Below are positions 10,343 through 17,888 of a DNA stretch of 45,374 nucleotides, piece by piece. Origin of the DNA: an uncultured Prevotellaceae bacterium (GTDB lineage Bacteria; Bacteroidota; Bacteroidia; Bacteroidales; Muribaculaceae); assembly GCA_947165485.1 (NCBI GenBank), contig CAMVAP010000024.1:1-45374 (forward strand), given 5' to 3'. Position 1 is the first letter of the stretch; every line of letters begins with the position of its first letter. Below the pieces are notes generated by a model. The model did not search any database. It was not told the DNA's origin and saw nothing but the letters and a program-made list of their open reading frames with translations. The position numbers and the translations under genes were made by a program.

Positions 10343-11119
10343 TTACAGCAGCAAGTCGCTGATGGCGCCCAGGGACTCGTGGTCGGTCTGGTCGATGTGG
10401 CAGGGGGTGACGGTAGCGTAGTGGCGCTTGAGCCAGTACATGTCGGTGCGGTCATCGTTCTCGTCGAGCATCTCATATTCGCCTGTCATCCAGTAATAAT
10501 CGCCGCCCATGGGATGGGTGCGCTTCTCCCACTCGTTGACCCATCGTCCCAAGTCGCTCGTGGTGACCTTCAGCCCCTTGATGTCGCCCTGAGTAAAGGG
10601 CGGAATGTTCACGTTCAGGCAGATGCCCTGGGGCAAGCCCTTGTCGAGCGTGCGCTTGAGCACCATCTCGACCAGCGGCTCGCAGGGTGTCGTGTCGGCA
10701 TCGCGTGTGAAGACCCCATAGGAAAAAGCTACCGATGGCACCCCGTGCATGATGCCCTCATACACGCACGCCATCGTGCCGCTGTACAGCGAGCTGATGC
10801 CCATGTTGTAGCCGTGGTTGATGCCGGCCAGGACGAGGTCGGGCTGTCGGTCGGTCATGAGTTGGCTGATCGCCAGCTTAACGCAGTCGGCAGGCGTGCC
10901 GCTCACCTCACATGCCGTGAACCCCTCGCGTTTCTCCACAAGATGGGCTCGCACAGGGCGGTCCAGTGATATAGCACTCGACTTGCCGCTCTGGTGCTCG
11001 GCAGGTGCTGCGACAAACACGTCCCCGTAGCGCTGGGCCACCTTGATGAGAGAGTGGATGCCATTATAGTGGTATCCGTCGTCATTGCTGATGAGGATGA
11101 GGGGTCTCTTGTTGTCCAT
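10343..11119 (-). CDS. surE: 5'/3'-nucleotidase SurE
   Basis: SurE is a divalent-metal-dependent nucleotidase acting on nucleoside monophosphates. The 258 residues carry the metal site ISNDDG (D13, D14), the Ser of HQSGKSSAIS and the Asn of LAGINHGYNMG, all family hallmarks. A divergent promoter region separates it from nagB, and gltX follows on the same strand after 52 bases. Confidence 0.95.
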   Translation of the reverse strand: MDNKRPLILISNDDGYHYNGIHSLIKVAQRYGDVFVAAPAEHQSGKSSAISLDRPVRAHLVEKREGFTACEVSGTPADCVKLAISQLMTDRQPDLVLAGINHGYNMGISSLYSGTMACVYEGIMHGVPSVAFSYGVFTRDADTTPCEPLVEMVLKRTLDKGLPQGICLNVNIPPFTQGDIKGLKVTTSDLGRWVNEWEKRTHPMGGDYYWMTGEYEMLDENDDRTDMYWLKRHYATVTPCHIDQTDHESLGAISDLLL

Positions 11120-11145
11120 TAGGTTTATTTTGATGAATTTGGGCG

Positions 11146-11153
11146 CAAAGTTA
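11146..11153 (-). promoter_or_regulatory. surE promoter, -7 box
   Basis: TAACTTTG on the minus strand, 27 bases before the surE ATG. A -33 TTG at the expected distance is not evident. Confidence 0.45.
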
Positions 11154-11160
11154 CAACTTT

Positions 11161-11194
11161 TTTGCGGAGTTTCGGTAGAAAAGGATTAACTTTG
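11161..11194 (+). promoter_or_regulatory. nagB promoter
   Basis: TTTG at 11161-11164, 22 bases, then TAACTTTG at 11187-11194, leaving a leader of about 30 bases. It is divergent from the surE promoter, whose -7 box has the same sequence. Confidence 0.55.
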
Positions 11195-11230
11195 CCTTGC
11201 TAAAAATAATTCTAATCAAAATCAAGAATC

Positions 11231-12040
11231 ATGAGACTTATTATCGAACCTGATTACGAGAACGTGTCAAAGTGGGCCGCCCGATATGTGGCCAAGCGCA
11301 TCAATGATGCCAATCCAACGCCCGAGAAACCATTCAAACTGGGTTGCCCCACCGGAAGTTCTCCACTGGGAATGTACCGTGAACTCATCGAGATGAATAA
11401 AGCCGGAAAGGTGTCTTTCCAGAATGTCATCACCTTCAATATGGATGAGTATTGCCATCTGCCCGAGGAACACCCCGAGAGTTATCACTCCTTCATGTGG
11501 AACAATTTCTTCTCTCATATCGATATCAAGCCCGAGAATGTGAACATCCTGAATGGCAATGCGCCCGACTTGAAGAAAGAGTGTGCCGACTATGAGGCCC
11601 GCATTGAGGCTGCCGGCGGTATCGACCTGTTCATGGGCGGTGTGGGCCCTGATGGTCACATTGCCTTTAACGAGCCAGGTTCGTCGCTGAGTTCCCGCAC
11701 GCGGCAGAAGACGCTGACCCAGGACACTATTATCGCCAACAGCCGCTTCTTTGACGGCGACCTCAACAAGGTGCCCAAGACCGCGCTCACCGTGGGTGTG
11801 GGTACCGTGATGGATGCCCGCGAGGTGATGATCATCGTCAACGGCCATGCCAAGGCTCGCGCCCTGCAACAGGCCGTGGAGGGTGGCGTTTCCCACATGT
11901 GCACCCTGAGCGCCTTGCAGATGCATCCCCATGCCGTCATCATTGCCGATGAGATGGCCGTCGATGAGCTCAAGGTGAGCACTTATCGCTACTTCAAGGA
12001 CATTGAGAAGGATCATCTCGATCCCGACACGCTGCTGTAA
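11231..12040 (+). CDS. nagB: Glucosamine-6-phosphate deaminase
   Basis: NagB converts glucosamine-6-phosphate to fructose-6-phosphate and ammonia, bringing amino sugars from mucin or peptidoglycan into glycolysis. The 269 residues align with the E. coli enzyme at the catalytic positions: D72 in TFNMDEY, and D141, H143 and E148 in [16 protein letters not shown]. The phosphate loop TGSSPLGMY is present. It is a single-gene unit with its own promoter, followed by an unusual inverted repeat. No nagA or transporter is adjacent. Confidence 0.97.
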   Translation: MRLIIEPDYENVSKWAARYVAKRINDANPTPEKPFKLGCPTGSSPLGMYRELIEMNKAGKVSFQNVITFNMDEYCHLPEEHPESYHSFMWNNFFSHIDIKPENVNILNGNAPDLKKECADYEARIEAAGGIDLFMGGVGPDGHIAFNEPGSSLSSRTRQKTLTQDTIIANSRFFDGDLNKVPKTALTVGVGTVMDAREVMIIVNGHAKARALQQAVEGGVSHMCTLSALQMHPHAVIIADEMAVDELKVSTYRYFKDIEKDHLDPDTLL

Positions 12041-12070
12041 CCACAAGTAGCGGTTTTTAAAGACACAACG

Positions 12071-12117
12071 GTCACCCTATAGCGGCTATAGAAAGACTAT
12101 AGAAGCTATAGGGTGAC
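12071..12117. repeat. Inverted repeat with four CTATAG palindromes after nagB
   Basis: GTCACCCTATAG (12071-12082) and CTATAGGGTGAC (12106-12117) are perfect 12-base inverted arms. CTATAG, itself a palindrome, occurs at 12077, 12086, 12097 and 12106, with spacings of 9, 11 and 9. It lies 30 bases after the nagB stop, so it may act as the nagB 3' hairpin, but no T-run follows. Confidence 0.7.
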
Positions 12118-12145
12118 TATCGTTTAGGAGCTTGTGACGGGACAC

Positions 12146-12182
12146 AAAAAAAGCTGTCCGGGCCTAACGGCGGGAACAGCTT
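12146..12182 (-). terminator. Intrinsic terminator of the small lipoprotein gene
   Basis: On the minus strand an imperfect stem starting AAGCTGT (12182-12176) and closing with ACAGCTT (12157-12151) runs straight into a T-run (12152-12146). Confidence 0.8.
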
Positions 12183-12208
12183 CAAACTCTCTTGTTGTAA
12201 ACTCTTGC

Positions 12209-12430
12209 TTACTCGGCGGGAGCGGCCTCCTCAGCGGGAGCAGCAGCCTCGGTAGCAGCGCTGTCAACAACGGCAGCAGCAGTGTCAACAACAGCAGCGC
12301 TGTCAACAACCTCTTCAACAACGGCGGTGCTATCAACGGTCTCCTCGGCGGTAGCCTCGGTGTTGTTGTTGGTGCAGGAAATCATGCTAACGCTAGCGAT
12401 AACGGCAAGAGCCAAAACTAACTTCTTCAT
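12209..12430 (-). CDS. Small low-complexity lipoprotein
   Basis: No named family recognised. The start at 12428-12430 gives a lipoprotein signal, MKKLVLALAVIASVSMISC, with C19 as the lipidated residue. An upstream in-frame start would add ten residues and spoil the signal. The mature part of about 55 residues is almost only Ala, Val, Glu, Asp, Thr and Ser, with degenerate repeats such as VVDSAA and EEVVDS. It is acidic and probably disordered. It has its own promoter and terminator, so it is a deliberate single-gene unit. Such tails often act as spacers or surface lipoproteins, but no function can be assigned. Confidence 0.8.
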   Translation of the reverse strand: MKKLVLALAVIASVSMISCTNNNTEATAEETVDSTAVVEEVVDSAAVVDTAAAVVDSAATEAAAPAEEAAPAE

Positions 12431-12487
12431 TTTCTTTTGTAATTTTAAATAATAAAACAATTAATTTTCTGTTGTTAAAATCGGGTG

Positions 12488-12517
12488 CAAAATTATAACA
12501 AAAATTTCACCTGCAAA
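12488..12517 (-). promoter_or_regulatory. Promoter of the small lipoprotein gene
   Basis: On the minus strand: TTTG at 12517-12514, 18 bases, then TAATTTTG at 12495-12488. The leader to the ATG is about 50 bases. Confidence 0.6.
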
Positions 12518-12698
12518 CTTTTTTTGACTTTTTTTTATCCCCCATTTTTTTGCAAATGAAAATTTGCGGTTCAAAACGTGTTGTAATCAACTGAATATCA
12601 TTGATATAAAACAACGGATGCCATCGGTTGGTCATCCGTTAAATTTTGTTAAGCCTAGGCTATAGGTGGCAAATATGCAGTTTTTTTGACCTCTGAAA

Positions 12699-14363
12699 TC
12701 AGTTGCTGTAGAGGTATCGCTTGATGCTGCGTTTGGGGGTCTTTTCAAACTCAGTAGCGATCAACTGTATCCTTGCAATGCGCTCATAGGGGGCTACCAG
12801 TTTGTTAAGCTCGGCGCGGATGTTTTCCATCAAGTCGGGGAGCTTGTCGCGTGTCACGCCCAGTTGATCCATGGCGTCATAGTCGGGATAGACGAGTGCC
12901 ACGAGTTTGCCCTCTCTCATGACGACAAGGCTCTCGCTCACATATAGCATGTTGTTGAGTTTTGCCTCAATCTCCTCGGGGTAGATGTTCTGGCCGCTGG
13001 AGCTCAGCAGCATGGTCTTGAGTCGCCCCCTTATAAATAATGTGCCGTCGGCATTGAGGGTACCCATGTCGCCCGTGTGGAGCCAGCCGTCGTCATGGAG
13101 GACCTTGTCGGTGGCCTCGCTGTTGTGGAAGTAGCCCTGCATGACGTTCTCGCCGCGCACGCAGATTTCGCCAGGGATGTTCTCGGGGTCGTCACTCAGG
13201 ATCTTGCACTCCATGATGCCCGGCAGGATGCGTCCAGCGCTGTGGGGCACAAATTCTCGCCAGGGGGTGTGGCTCACCAGCGGGCCGCACTCGGTCATGC
13301 CGTAGCCCACGGTGAACGGGAACTTGATCTTGTACAGGAAGTCTTCGACCTCGGCATTGAAAGGCGCGCCACCCACGATAACCTCTTCAAACTCGCCACC
13401 AAAGGCTTCAACCAGCTTGTTGCGTATCTGGCTATAGATGCGCTTGTCCAGATAAGGCACTGCCAGGGCCCATCGCAGGGCACCCTTGCTGATCATGGGC
13501 ACGATCATCTTGGTGTAGATCTTCTCGAGCACAAGGGGGACGGTGAGCACCAGATTGGGCTTGACCTCGGCCATGGCCTTGACCAGGATTTTGGGCGATG
13601 GGATGCGTCCCAGCAGGGTGATGTGTGAGCCGACGGCCAGCGGCGTGAGCATGTCAAAAGCGCAGCCAAACGCATGAGCCAGCGGCAGGAAGGCCAGCCC
13701 CCTTGAGCCGCGGAAGTGCAGACCCGAGTTGATGCCATACACGACGTTGCCGGCCAGGTTGTTGGCTGTGAGCATCACGCCCTTGCTGAAGCCCGTCGTT
13801 CCCGACGTGTAGTTGATCTCTACCAGTGCATCGTTGGGCACCTCGGGATAGTGTATGTCGTTGCGGTAGAAGCCTTGACTGTATTTAGCGTCGAAGGCGG
13901 CGTTCAGCCCGGCCATGGCCTGTGAGGCAACGTTCTCGCCCTCTTTCTCGGCCACGAGCGACATGTCCTCGATCTGGAACACGGCGCGCACGCGCGGCAT
14001 CTTGTCAAACTCCAGGTTCTCCCAGATGCTCTTGCTGATGAAGAGCATCGTGGCCTCGCTATGGTTGATGATGTGCTGTGCGTCGGCAGGATTGAACTCT
14101 TGCAGGATGGGCACGATCACAGCGCCATAGGTGATGGTGGCCATAAAGGCAGTCAGCCAGTTGGGGATGTTCTTGCCGATAAGGGCGATGCGGTCCCCAG
14201 GCTTCACGCCACAGCCGTCAAACAGCATGTGCAGCCTGGCGATGTTGCGTGCAAAGTCGCCATAGGTCAGTGTCTCGCCTGTATTGTAATCGGTTAGTGC
14301 CGGCAGTTCCCAGTTGTCGATGAAACTGCGCTCATAAATCTTAATCAGGTTTTCCTTCATCAT
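12699..14363 (-). CDS. AMP-dependent long-chain acyl-CoA synthetase
   Basis: This adenylate-forming enzyme activates a fatty acid through an acyl-AMP and transfers it to CoA. The P-loop motif is EINYTSGTTGFSKGVML, the A5 motif YGMTECGP, and the A7-A8 core HTGDMG followed by RGRLKTMLL. The hinge GQNIYPEEIE and the catalytic-Lys region TPKRSIKRYL lie near the C-terminus. The start is set at the ATG pair at 14358-14363 (554 residues). The longer frame begins with TTG at 14390, inside the likely promoter box. Chain length and whether the acceptor is CoA or ACP cannot be read. Confidence 0.93.
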   Translation of the reverse strand: MMKENLIKIYERSFIDNWELPALTDYNTGETLTYGDFARNIARLHMLFDGCGVKPGDRIALIGKNIPNWLTAFMATITYGAVIVPILQEFNPADAQHIINHSEATMLFISKSIWENLEFDKMPRVRAVFQIEDMSLVAEKEGENVASQAMAGLNAAFDAKYSQGFYRNDIHYPEVPNDALVEINYTSGTTGFSKGVMLTANNLAGNVVYGINSGLHFRGSRGLAFLPLAHAFGCAFDMLTPLAVGSHITLLGRIPSPKILVKAMAEVKPNLVLTVPLVLEKIYTKMIVPMISKGALRWALAVPYLDKRIYSQIRNKLVEAFGGEFEEVIVGGAPFNAEVEDFLYKIKFPFTVGYGMTECGPLVSHTPWREFVPHSAGRILPGIMECKILSDDPENIPGEICVRGENVMQGYFHNSEATDKVLHDDGWLHTGDMGTLNADGTLFIRGRLKTMLLSSSGQNIYPEEIEAKLNNMLYVSESLVVMREGKLVALVYPDYDAMDQLGVTRDKLPDLMENIRAELNKLVAPYERIARIQLIATEFEKTPKRSIKRYLYSN

Positions 14364-14387
14364 AACGGATACGGGTTTATCTTGCTG

Positions 14388-14395
14388 CAAAGATA
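14388..14395 (-). promoter_or_regulatory. -7 box of the acyl-CoA synthetase gene
   Basis: TATCTTTG on the minus strand, 25 bases before the ATG pair. No good -33 box. Its position argues against the upstream TTG start. Confidence 0.5.
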
Positions 14396-14451
14396 ATCAA
14401 ATAAATCCAATCATATCTATAAAAAAATATTAATTGACTATGATAGCCCGG

Positions 14452-14506
14452 CGAGTGGCACTTAATGACAAGCGGCCCAACCGCTGTGATGCGGTCAGGC
14501 CACTCG
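14452..14506. repeat. Nested inverted repeat downstream of the FISUMP gene
   Basis: Outer arms CGAGTGGC (14452-14459) and GCCACTCG (14499-14506). Inside, ACCGC and GCGGT can form a second hairpin. TTTTT follows on the plus strand, although both neighbouring genes are on the minus strand. Probably the 3' end structure of the 14554-15987 gene. Confidence 0.5.
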
Positions 14507-14553
14507 TTTTTAAAGGGTCGTGTGGCGGTCAAATCGAGTCCGCCATGACGTGA

Positions 14554-15987
14554 TTACTTCTTGCGAACGCAGCGCACGCTGTGACCGAAGGTGTAGTTGT
14601 GACCTGAGGTGGTGTAGCGTACCATGTTCTTGCTCGTCTGGTTGAAGCGGATCATCTGGAAGGAGGGCGAGGTGCTCAGGGGATCCTCAAAGGGGGTGGT
14701 GCTCCAGTACCAAGCGTCGGCACCGTCGTCGGCATCACCAGTGGCAGGAGAATAGAGGCCAGCGGCCCACACGTTGAATCCGGTAACATTGGTGCCTTCC
14801 TTGCCCATGTTCCAAGAGTAGTCGGTGTCGCTCTTGAAGTTGTTGGCGGTGGGTCCACCGTAGCTGCGCAGTGCTGCCCACTGATCCTGGCTGGGCACTT
14901 CCCATCCCTCGGGAGCCAGCATGTCGGCATTGGCGATGCAGTAGCCATTGTAGAGCAGACCGAAGATGGAGATGTAATCGTTATCGTCGGCATACACGTG
15001 GCAGGCACCGGTGGTGTTGGCACTCCACTCGGCGGTCTGTGTGGACTTGTACATGGGGATGTCGGTGCCGTCAACCCACTTGGCGGTGCGCAGGTTCTCA
15101 GCAAGCCAGTACTGGGTACCGATCTTCACGATCTGGTAAACCTGCTCCTCGTTGCCACGCTTGTCCACGAGCAGATCGGCCTCAACGGTTGTGGGCTCGA
15201 CCATCTCGGGGGCGGTGGTGACGATCTCACCATCAACCAGGTAAACCATCGACAGAGCGGTGCTGTTGCCGGCATTGTAGGTCACGGTGTTGGCTGCCTC
15301 GTCCCAAACCACGGTGCCGCCGTCGTTGGCCGAAACGCCCTTGGTGAGGATGGCATAGCCGTTCTCGTCACAGGGGTAAACCACGATGCGCTGGTCGTCA
15401 AATTCCTTGATGTATTCCTTGCAGACCTCGGCAACCTTCACGCCATTGTACATCACGCGCTGTACCCAGCAGTCGTTGAAGCTGGAGGGGATGGCGATGC
15501 CCAGAGCAGGCATGCCTACCGACTTCTCGGGCGCTACAAATGTGGTGGTGGCGATGTCGCCAGCGATGCCATACTTGTCATAGGCGATGGTGGCAATCGT
15601 GTAGGTCTCGCCAGCAACGGCTCCATCGACGGTGCAGTAGATCTCGCCCCCGTCGGTCATCAGAGTGGCCCCAGCGAGAGCTGTCATGGGATCGGCGGCC
15701 TGGTCGGCATCGAGGATGACGATGCGATAGGATTGAGCGGCATCGCCCAGGGTGACATTCACGGTGACATTGCCGTTGTCGCCATCCCACTCAAAGTCCT
15801 TGAACTCGGGAGTGGCCACCACGTCGCCCTCGATGAGGTCAAACGAGAGGCTGTCCACGTTGGCAATGTTATACACGGTCACGTCGCCATTCTTCATGGT
15901 GACGACAAGACGGTTGGGGGTTGATTGGGCAATGGCGGCAATGCTGAGAGCGGCCAGTGCTATAAGGGTGAAAAACTTCTTCATCAT
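14554..15987 (-). CDS. Secreted protein with FISUMP domain
   Basis: The C-terminal 200 residues match the Fibrobacter succinogenes major paralogous domain (FISUMP). They show YQIVKIGTQYWLAENLRTA, then LYNGYCIANADMLAPEGWEV, SQDQWAALRSYGG and the closing GHSVRCVRKK. A signal peptide (MMKKFFTLIALAALSIAAIAQ) is followed by a short region with the phrase VYNIANVDSLSF, shared in style with the adjacent gene, and an immunoglobulin-like stretch. The domain's biochemical role is unknown; it occurs in surface proteins of Bacteroidota and Fibrobacteres. The ATG overlaps the preceding gene's stop (ATGATGA), so translation is coupled and the two products probably act together. Confidence 0.88.
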   Translation of the reverse strand: MMKKFFTLIALAALSIAAIAQSTPNRLVVTMKNGDVTVYNIANVDSLSFDLIEGDVVATPEFKDFEWDGDNGNVTVNVTLGDAAQSYRIVILDADQAADPMTALAGATLMTDGGEIYCTVDGAVAGETYTIATIAYDKYGIAGDIATTTFVAPEKSVGMPALGIAIPSSFNDCWVQRVMYNGVKVAEVCKEYIKEFDDQRIVVYPCDENGYAILTKGVSANDGGTVVWDEAANTVTYNAGNSTALSMVYLVDGEIVTTAPEMVEPTTVEADLLVDKRGNEEQVYQIVKIGTQYWLAENLRTAKWVDGTDIPMYKSTQTAEWSANTTGACHVYADDNDYISIFGLLYNGYCIANADMLAPEGWEVPSQDQWAALRSYGGPTANNFKSDTDYSWNMGKEGTNVTGFNVWAAGLYSPATGDADDGADAWYWSTTPFEDPLSTSPSFQMIRFNQTSKNMVRYTTSGHNYTFGHSVRCVRKK

Positions 15988-16466
15988 TTCTTGAATTTAA
16001 AGGTTGAATTGTTGATTGAGATAATGTAGATGCCGCGATCCAGGTGGGAAATGTCGATGTCCCCACCGCGCCAGTCGCGGTTGCTGTAGATTAATTGACC
16101 GGTCATTGCCCAGATGGTGATCTGGCCGCTTGTGGCACCCATGACGTGGATGGAATTCTCACCAGTGGCGATGCGCGGTTGTGCGGCATCGTCGCTAATC
16201 TTTTCAACCGCAGTCTCGTGTTGGTCTCCAGTGTCGGTAAACTTGATCGACAATACATCGTTGAGAGAGACAGAGTAGGTCCCTGTCGATTGTGTCACGA
16301 CAATGTTGCCCTGGTCAAATGTCACTTTGCCCACATCGAGCAGGCTCCATGATTTCTTGGGCTTCCCCTCGTTGTCATAGAATGTCATGTAGGACTGGGC
16401 CATTGCTGCACCACTACACAACATCATCATCAACAGGGCCAAGAGTGATTTGTAACTTTTTGTCAT
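15984..16466 (-). CDS. Secreted protein with sorting-tail-like C-terminus
   Basis: A 160-residue protein with a signal peptide (MTKSYKSLLALLMMMLCSGAAMAQ). A short N-terminal beta region (TFYDNEGKPKKSWSLLDVGKVTF, then VSLNDVLSIKF) resembles the modules of the next protein. Residues 110-160 (GQITIWAMTGQLIYS, then DISHLDRGIYIISINNSTFKFKK) have the form of the type A sorting domain of type IX secretion substrates, including the GxYI motif and a basic end. Whether a type IX system exists in this genome cannot be seen. The stop codon overlaps the start of the FISUMP gene. Confidence 0.75.
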   Translation of the reverse strand: MTKSYKSLLALLMMMLCSGAAMAQSYMTFYDNEGKPKKSWSLLDVGKVTFDQGNIVVTQSTGTYSVSLNDVLSIKFTDTGDQHETAVEKISDDAAQPRIATGENSIHVMGATSGQITIWAMTGQLIYSNRDWRGGDIDISHLDRGIYIISINNSTFKFKK

Positions 16467-16537
16467 GCTGTAATAATGAATATTTGGTTAATAAAAATAA
16501 TATGTGAAGTCGATCAAATGAGTTGACCGAGTAGAGG

Positions 16538-17263
16538 TCAGATGTCGGGGAACTTGAGGTCGGCCACTTGCATCATGCGGGAGATGTCAAAGTAGAAGCC
16601 GTCGGTGTTCTTGCCTGCGACGGGCTGTACCTTGATGTAGTCAATACCACCGTCGAGGGTCTCATGCTCGGTGGCGACAAAGCCCAGGAAGTTGATGATG
16701 TTGTACTCGTGCTCGGGGGTGATGACAACCCAGGGCTCCTCCTTGGTGCCCCTGCCACTGGACATGATGGCGGCAATGAGGCGGTCGAGGCGGTACTGGC
16801 GCACGGCGGCGCGTGCATATTTCTTCTTCTCCTTGAGAACATAGATGAAGAAGTTCATCTGGTTCATGTCAAAGATGTTGTCGTTGAGCGACTTCTCGGC
16901 ATACTTCTCGATGCTGTCACAATCGGCTCGCGAGAGAGGCTGCTTGTAATAAAGCTGTTCCACGACATTGCTATAGACGCTCTCGCGGAAGGGGTTATAG
17001 TCCTCCTGGAAGGTGTAGCCGTAGTAAAAATTCCTCCAAGCCTCGATCGACAGCGTGGTGTCGTTGCTGTTGTAGGCCTTCATCAGCTTGGGGTAGTAGT
17101 AGGCATTGTTGGGATTGGAGGTGACCTCCTTGATGTGGTCAAAGTCCACCTTCTTGATGGCAAACTTGTTGGGCTGTGGCCGTTCGGGCACAGACTGGGC
17201 CATGACGGTAACGCTCGCAAGCAATGCGATGATGAGTGTAAGGATATGGTTGATTCGTTTCAT
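16538..17263 (-). CDS. DUF4919 family secreted protein
   Basis: A 241-residue protein starting at 17261-17263, where MKRINHILTLIIALLASVTV leads a signal peptide. The open frame extends 56 codons upstream but overlaps the preceding gene and is not protein-like. The body (KVDFDHIKEVTSNPNNAYYY, EAWRNFYYGYTFQEDYNPF, YDISRMM-type end) looks like the Bacteroidota-specific DUF4919 family. That assignment is from memory of the pattern and not certain. The function is unknown. It sits between a membrane protein and two other secreted proteins on the same strand. Confidence 0.72.
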   Translation of the reverse strand: MKRINHILTLIIALLASVTVMAQSVPERPQPNKFAIKKVDFDHIKEVTSNPNNAYYYPKLMKAYNSNDTTLSIEAWRNFYYGYTFQEDYNPFRESVYSNVVEQLYYKQPLSRADCDSIEKYAEKSLNDNIFDMNQMNFFIYVLKEKKKYARAAVRQYRLDRLIAAIMSSGRGTKEEPWVVITPEHEYNIINFLGFVATEHETLDGGIDYIKVQPVAGKNTDGFYFDISRMMQVADLKFPDI

Positions 17264-17316
17264 TGGTTTCAAGTTATTGGGGAGACGGGCCAGCGATGGT
17301 TGTTGTCTCCAGGTTG

Positions 17317-17808
17317 TCAGTTGATGACGATGCCCATGATGGCGATGCACACGATCGACACAGCGACGATGGCGGGCAGGCATTTGGCGGCAAAGTAGCG
17401 CCAGAACATGGTGGACGGGGTGAGCATCCATCTTCCGGCAGGGGTGCGGCTATAGGCGAGCTGTCCCATAGCTGCTCCCAGTACCACGCCCAGCACCATG
17501 AGCCGCGGTGCCAGCAAGATGCCCAACATGCCCCCTGCCATTGCCGTGAAGCCCACATAGAGGTTACTCGACTTGTTGCCGTCGGGCTCGCCACTGGGGG
17601 AAAGATAGAACAGTGCCACTGTAATGAAAGTGGCAATACCCCAAAAGATGAATGTCCCCATCGGGACAGCGATGTAGTAGCTCAGGTGCAAGAGCAGCAA
17701 ACCGGCAAATGCAGGCACGGCGGCCACCCACATGGGCCGCAGCACGAGCAATAGGGCGATGATGAGGCACATCACGCCAGCGATGAGTAGTATGGTCTGC
17801 AATATCAT
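17317..17808 (-). CDS. Small polytopic membrane protein
   Basis: A 163-residue protein with four or five hydrophobic segments (residues about 3-24, 28-50, 52-70, 85-118 and 138-162). It contains the glycine-spaced helix GMLGILLAPRLMVLGVVLG and a polar loop SGEPDGNKSSN. No catalytic motif is visible. The glycine pattern is reminiscent of DUF456-type membrane proteins, but I cannot confirm it. It lies 53 bases before the DUF4919 gene and 80 bases after the 7TM-HD gene. Confidence 0.7.
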   Translation of the reverse strand: MILQTILLIAGVMCLIIALLLVLRPMWVAAVPAFAGLLLLHLSYYIAVPMGTFIFWGIATFITVALFYLSPSGEPDGNKSSNLYVGFTAMAGGMLGILLAPRLMVLGVVLGAAMGQLAYSRTPAGRWMLTPSTMFWRYFAAKCLPAIVAVSIVCIAIMGIVIN

Positions 17809-17888
17809 GATGATAAGTGCCTTGTCGGGTTGCTCATTATATATTATATAACAAGAATTTGTGCCGGTTATTGCCCTGGCGTGGACGT

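Noticed and set aside
14998-15924. 308-codon plus-strand frame opposite the FISUMP gene
   Set aside because: Shadow frame; the minus-strand gene has a signal peptide and a recognisable domain.
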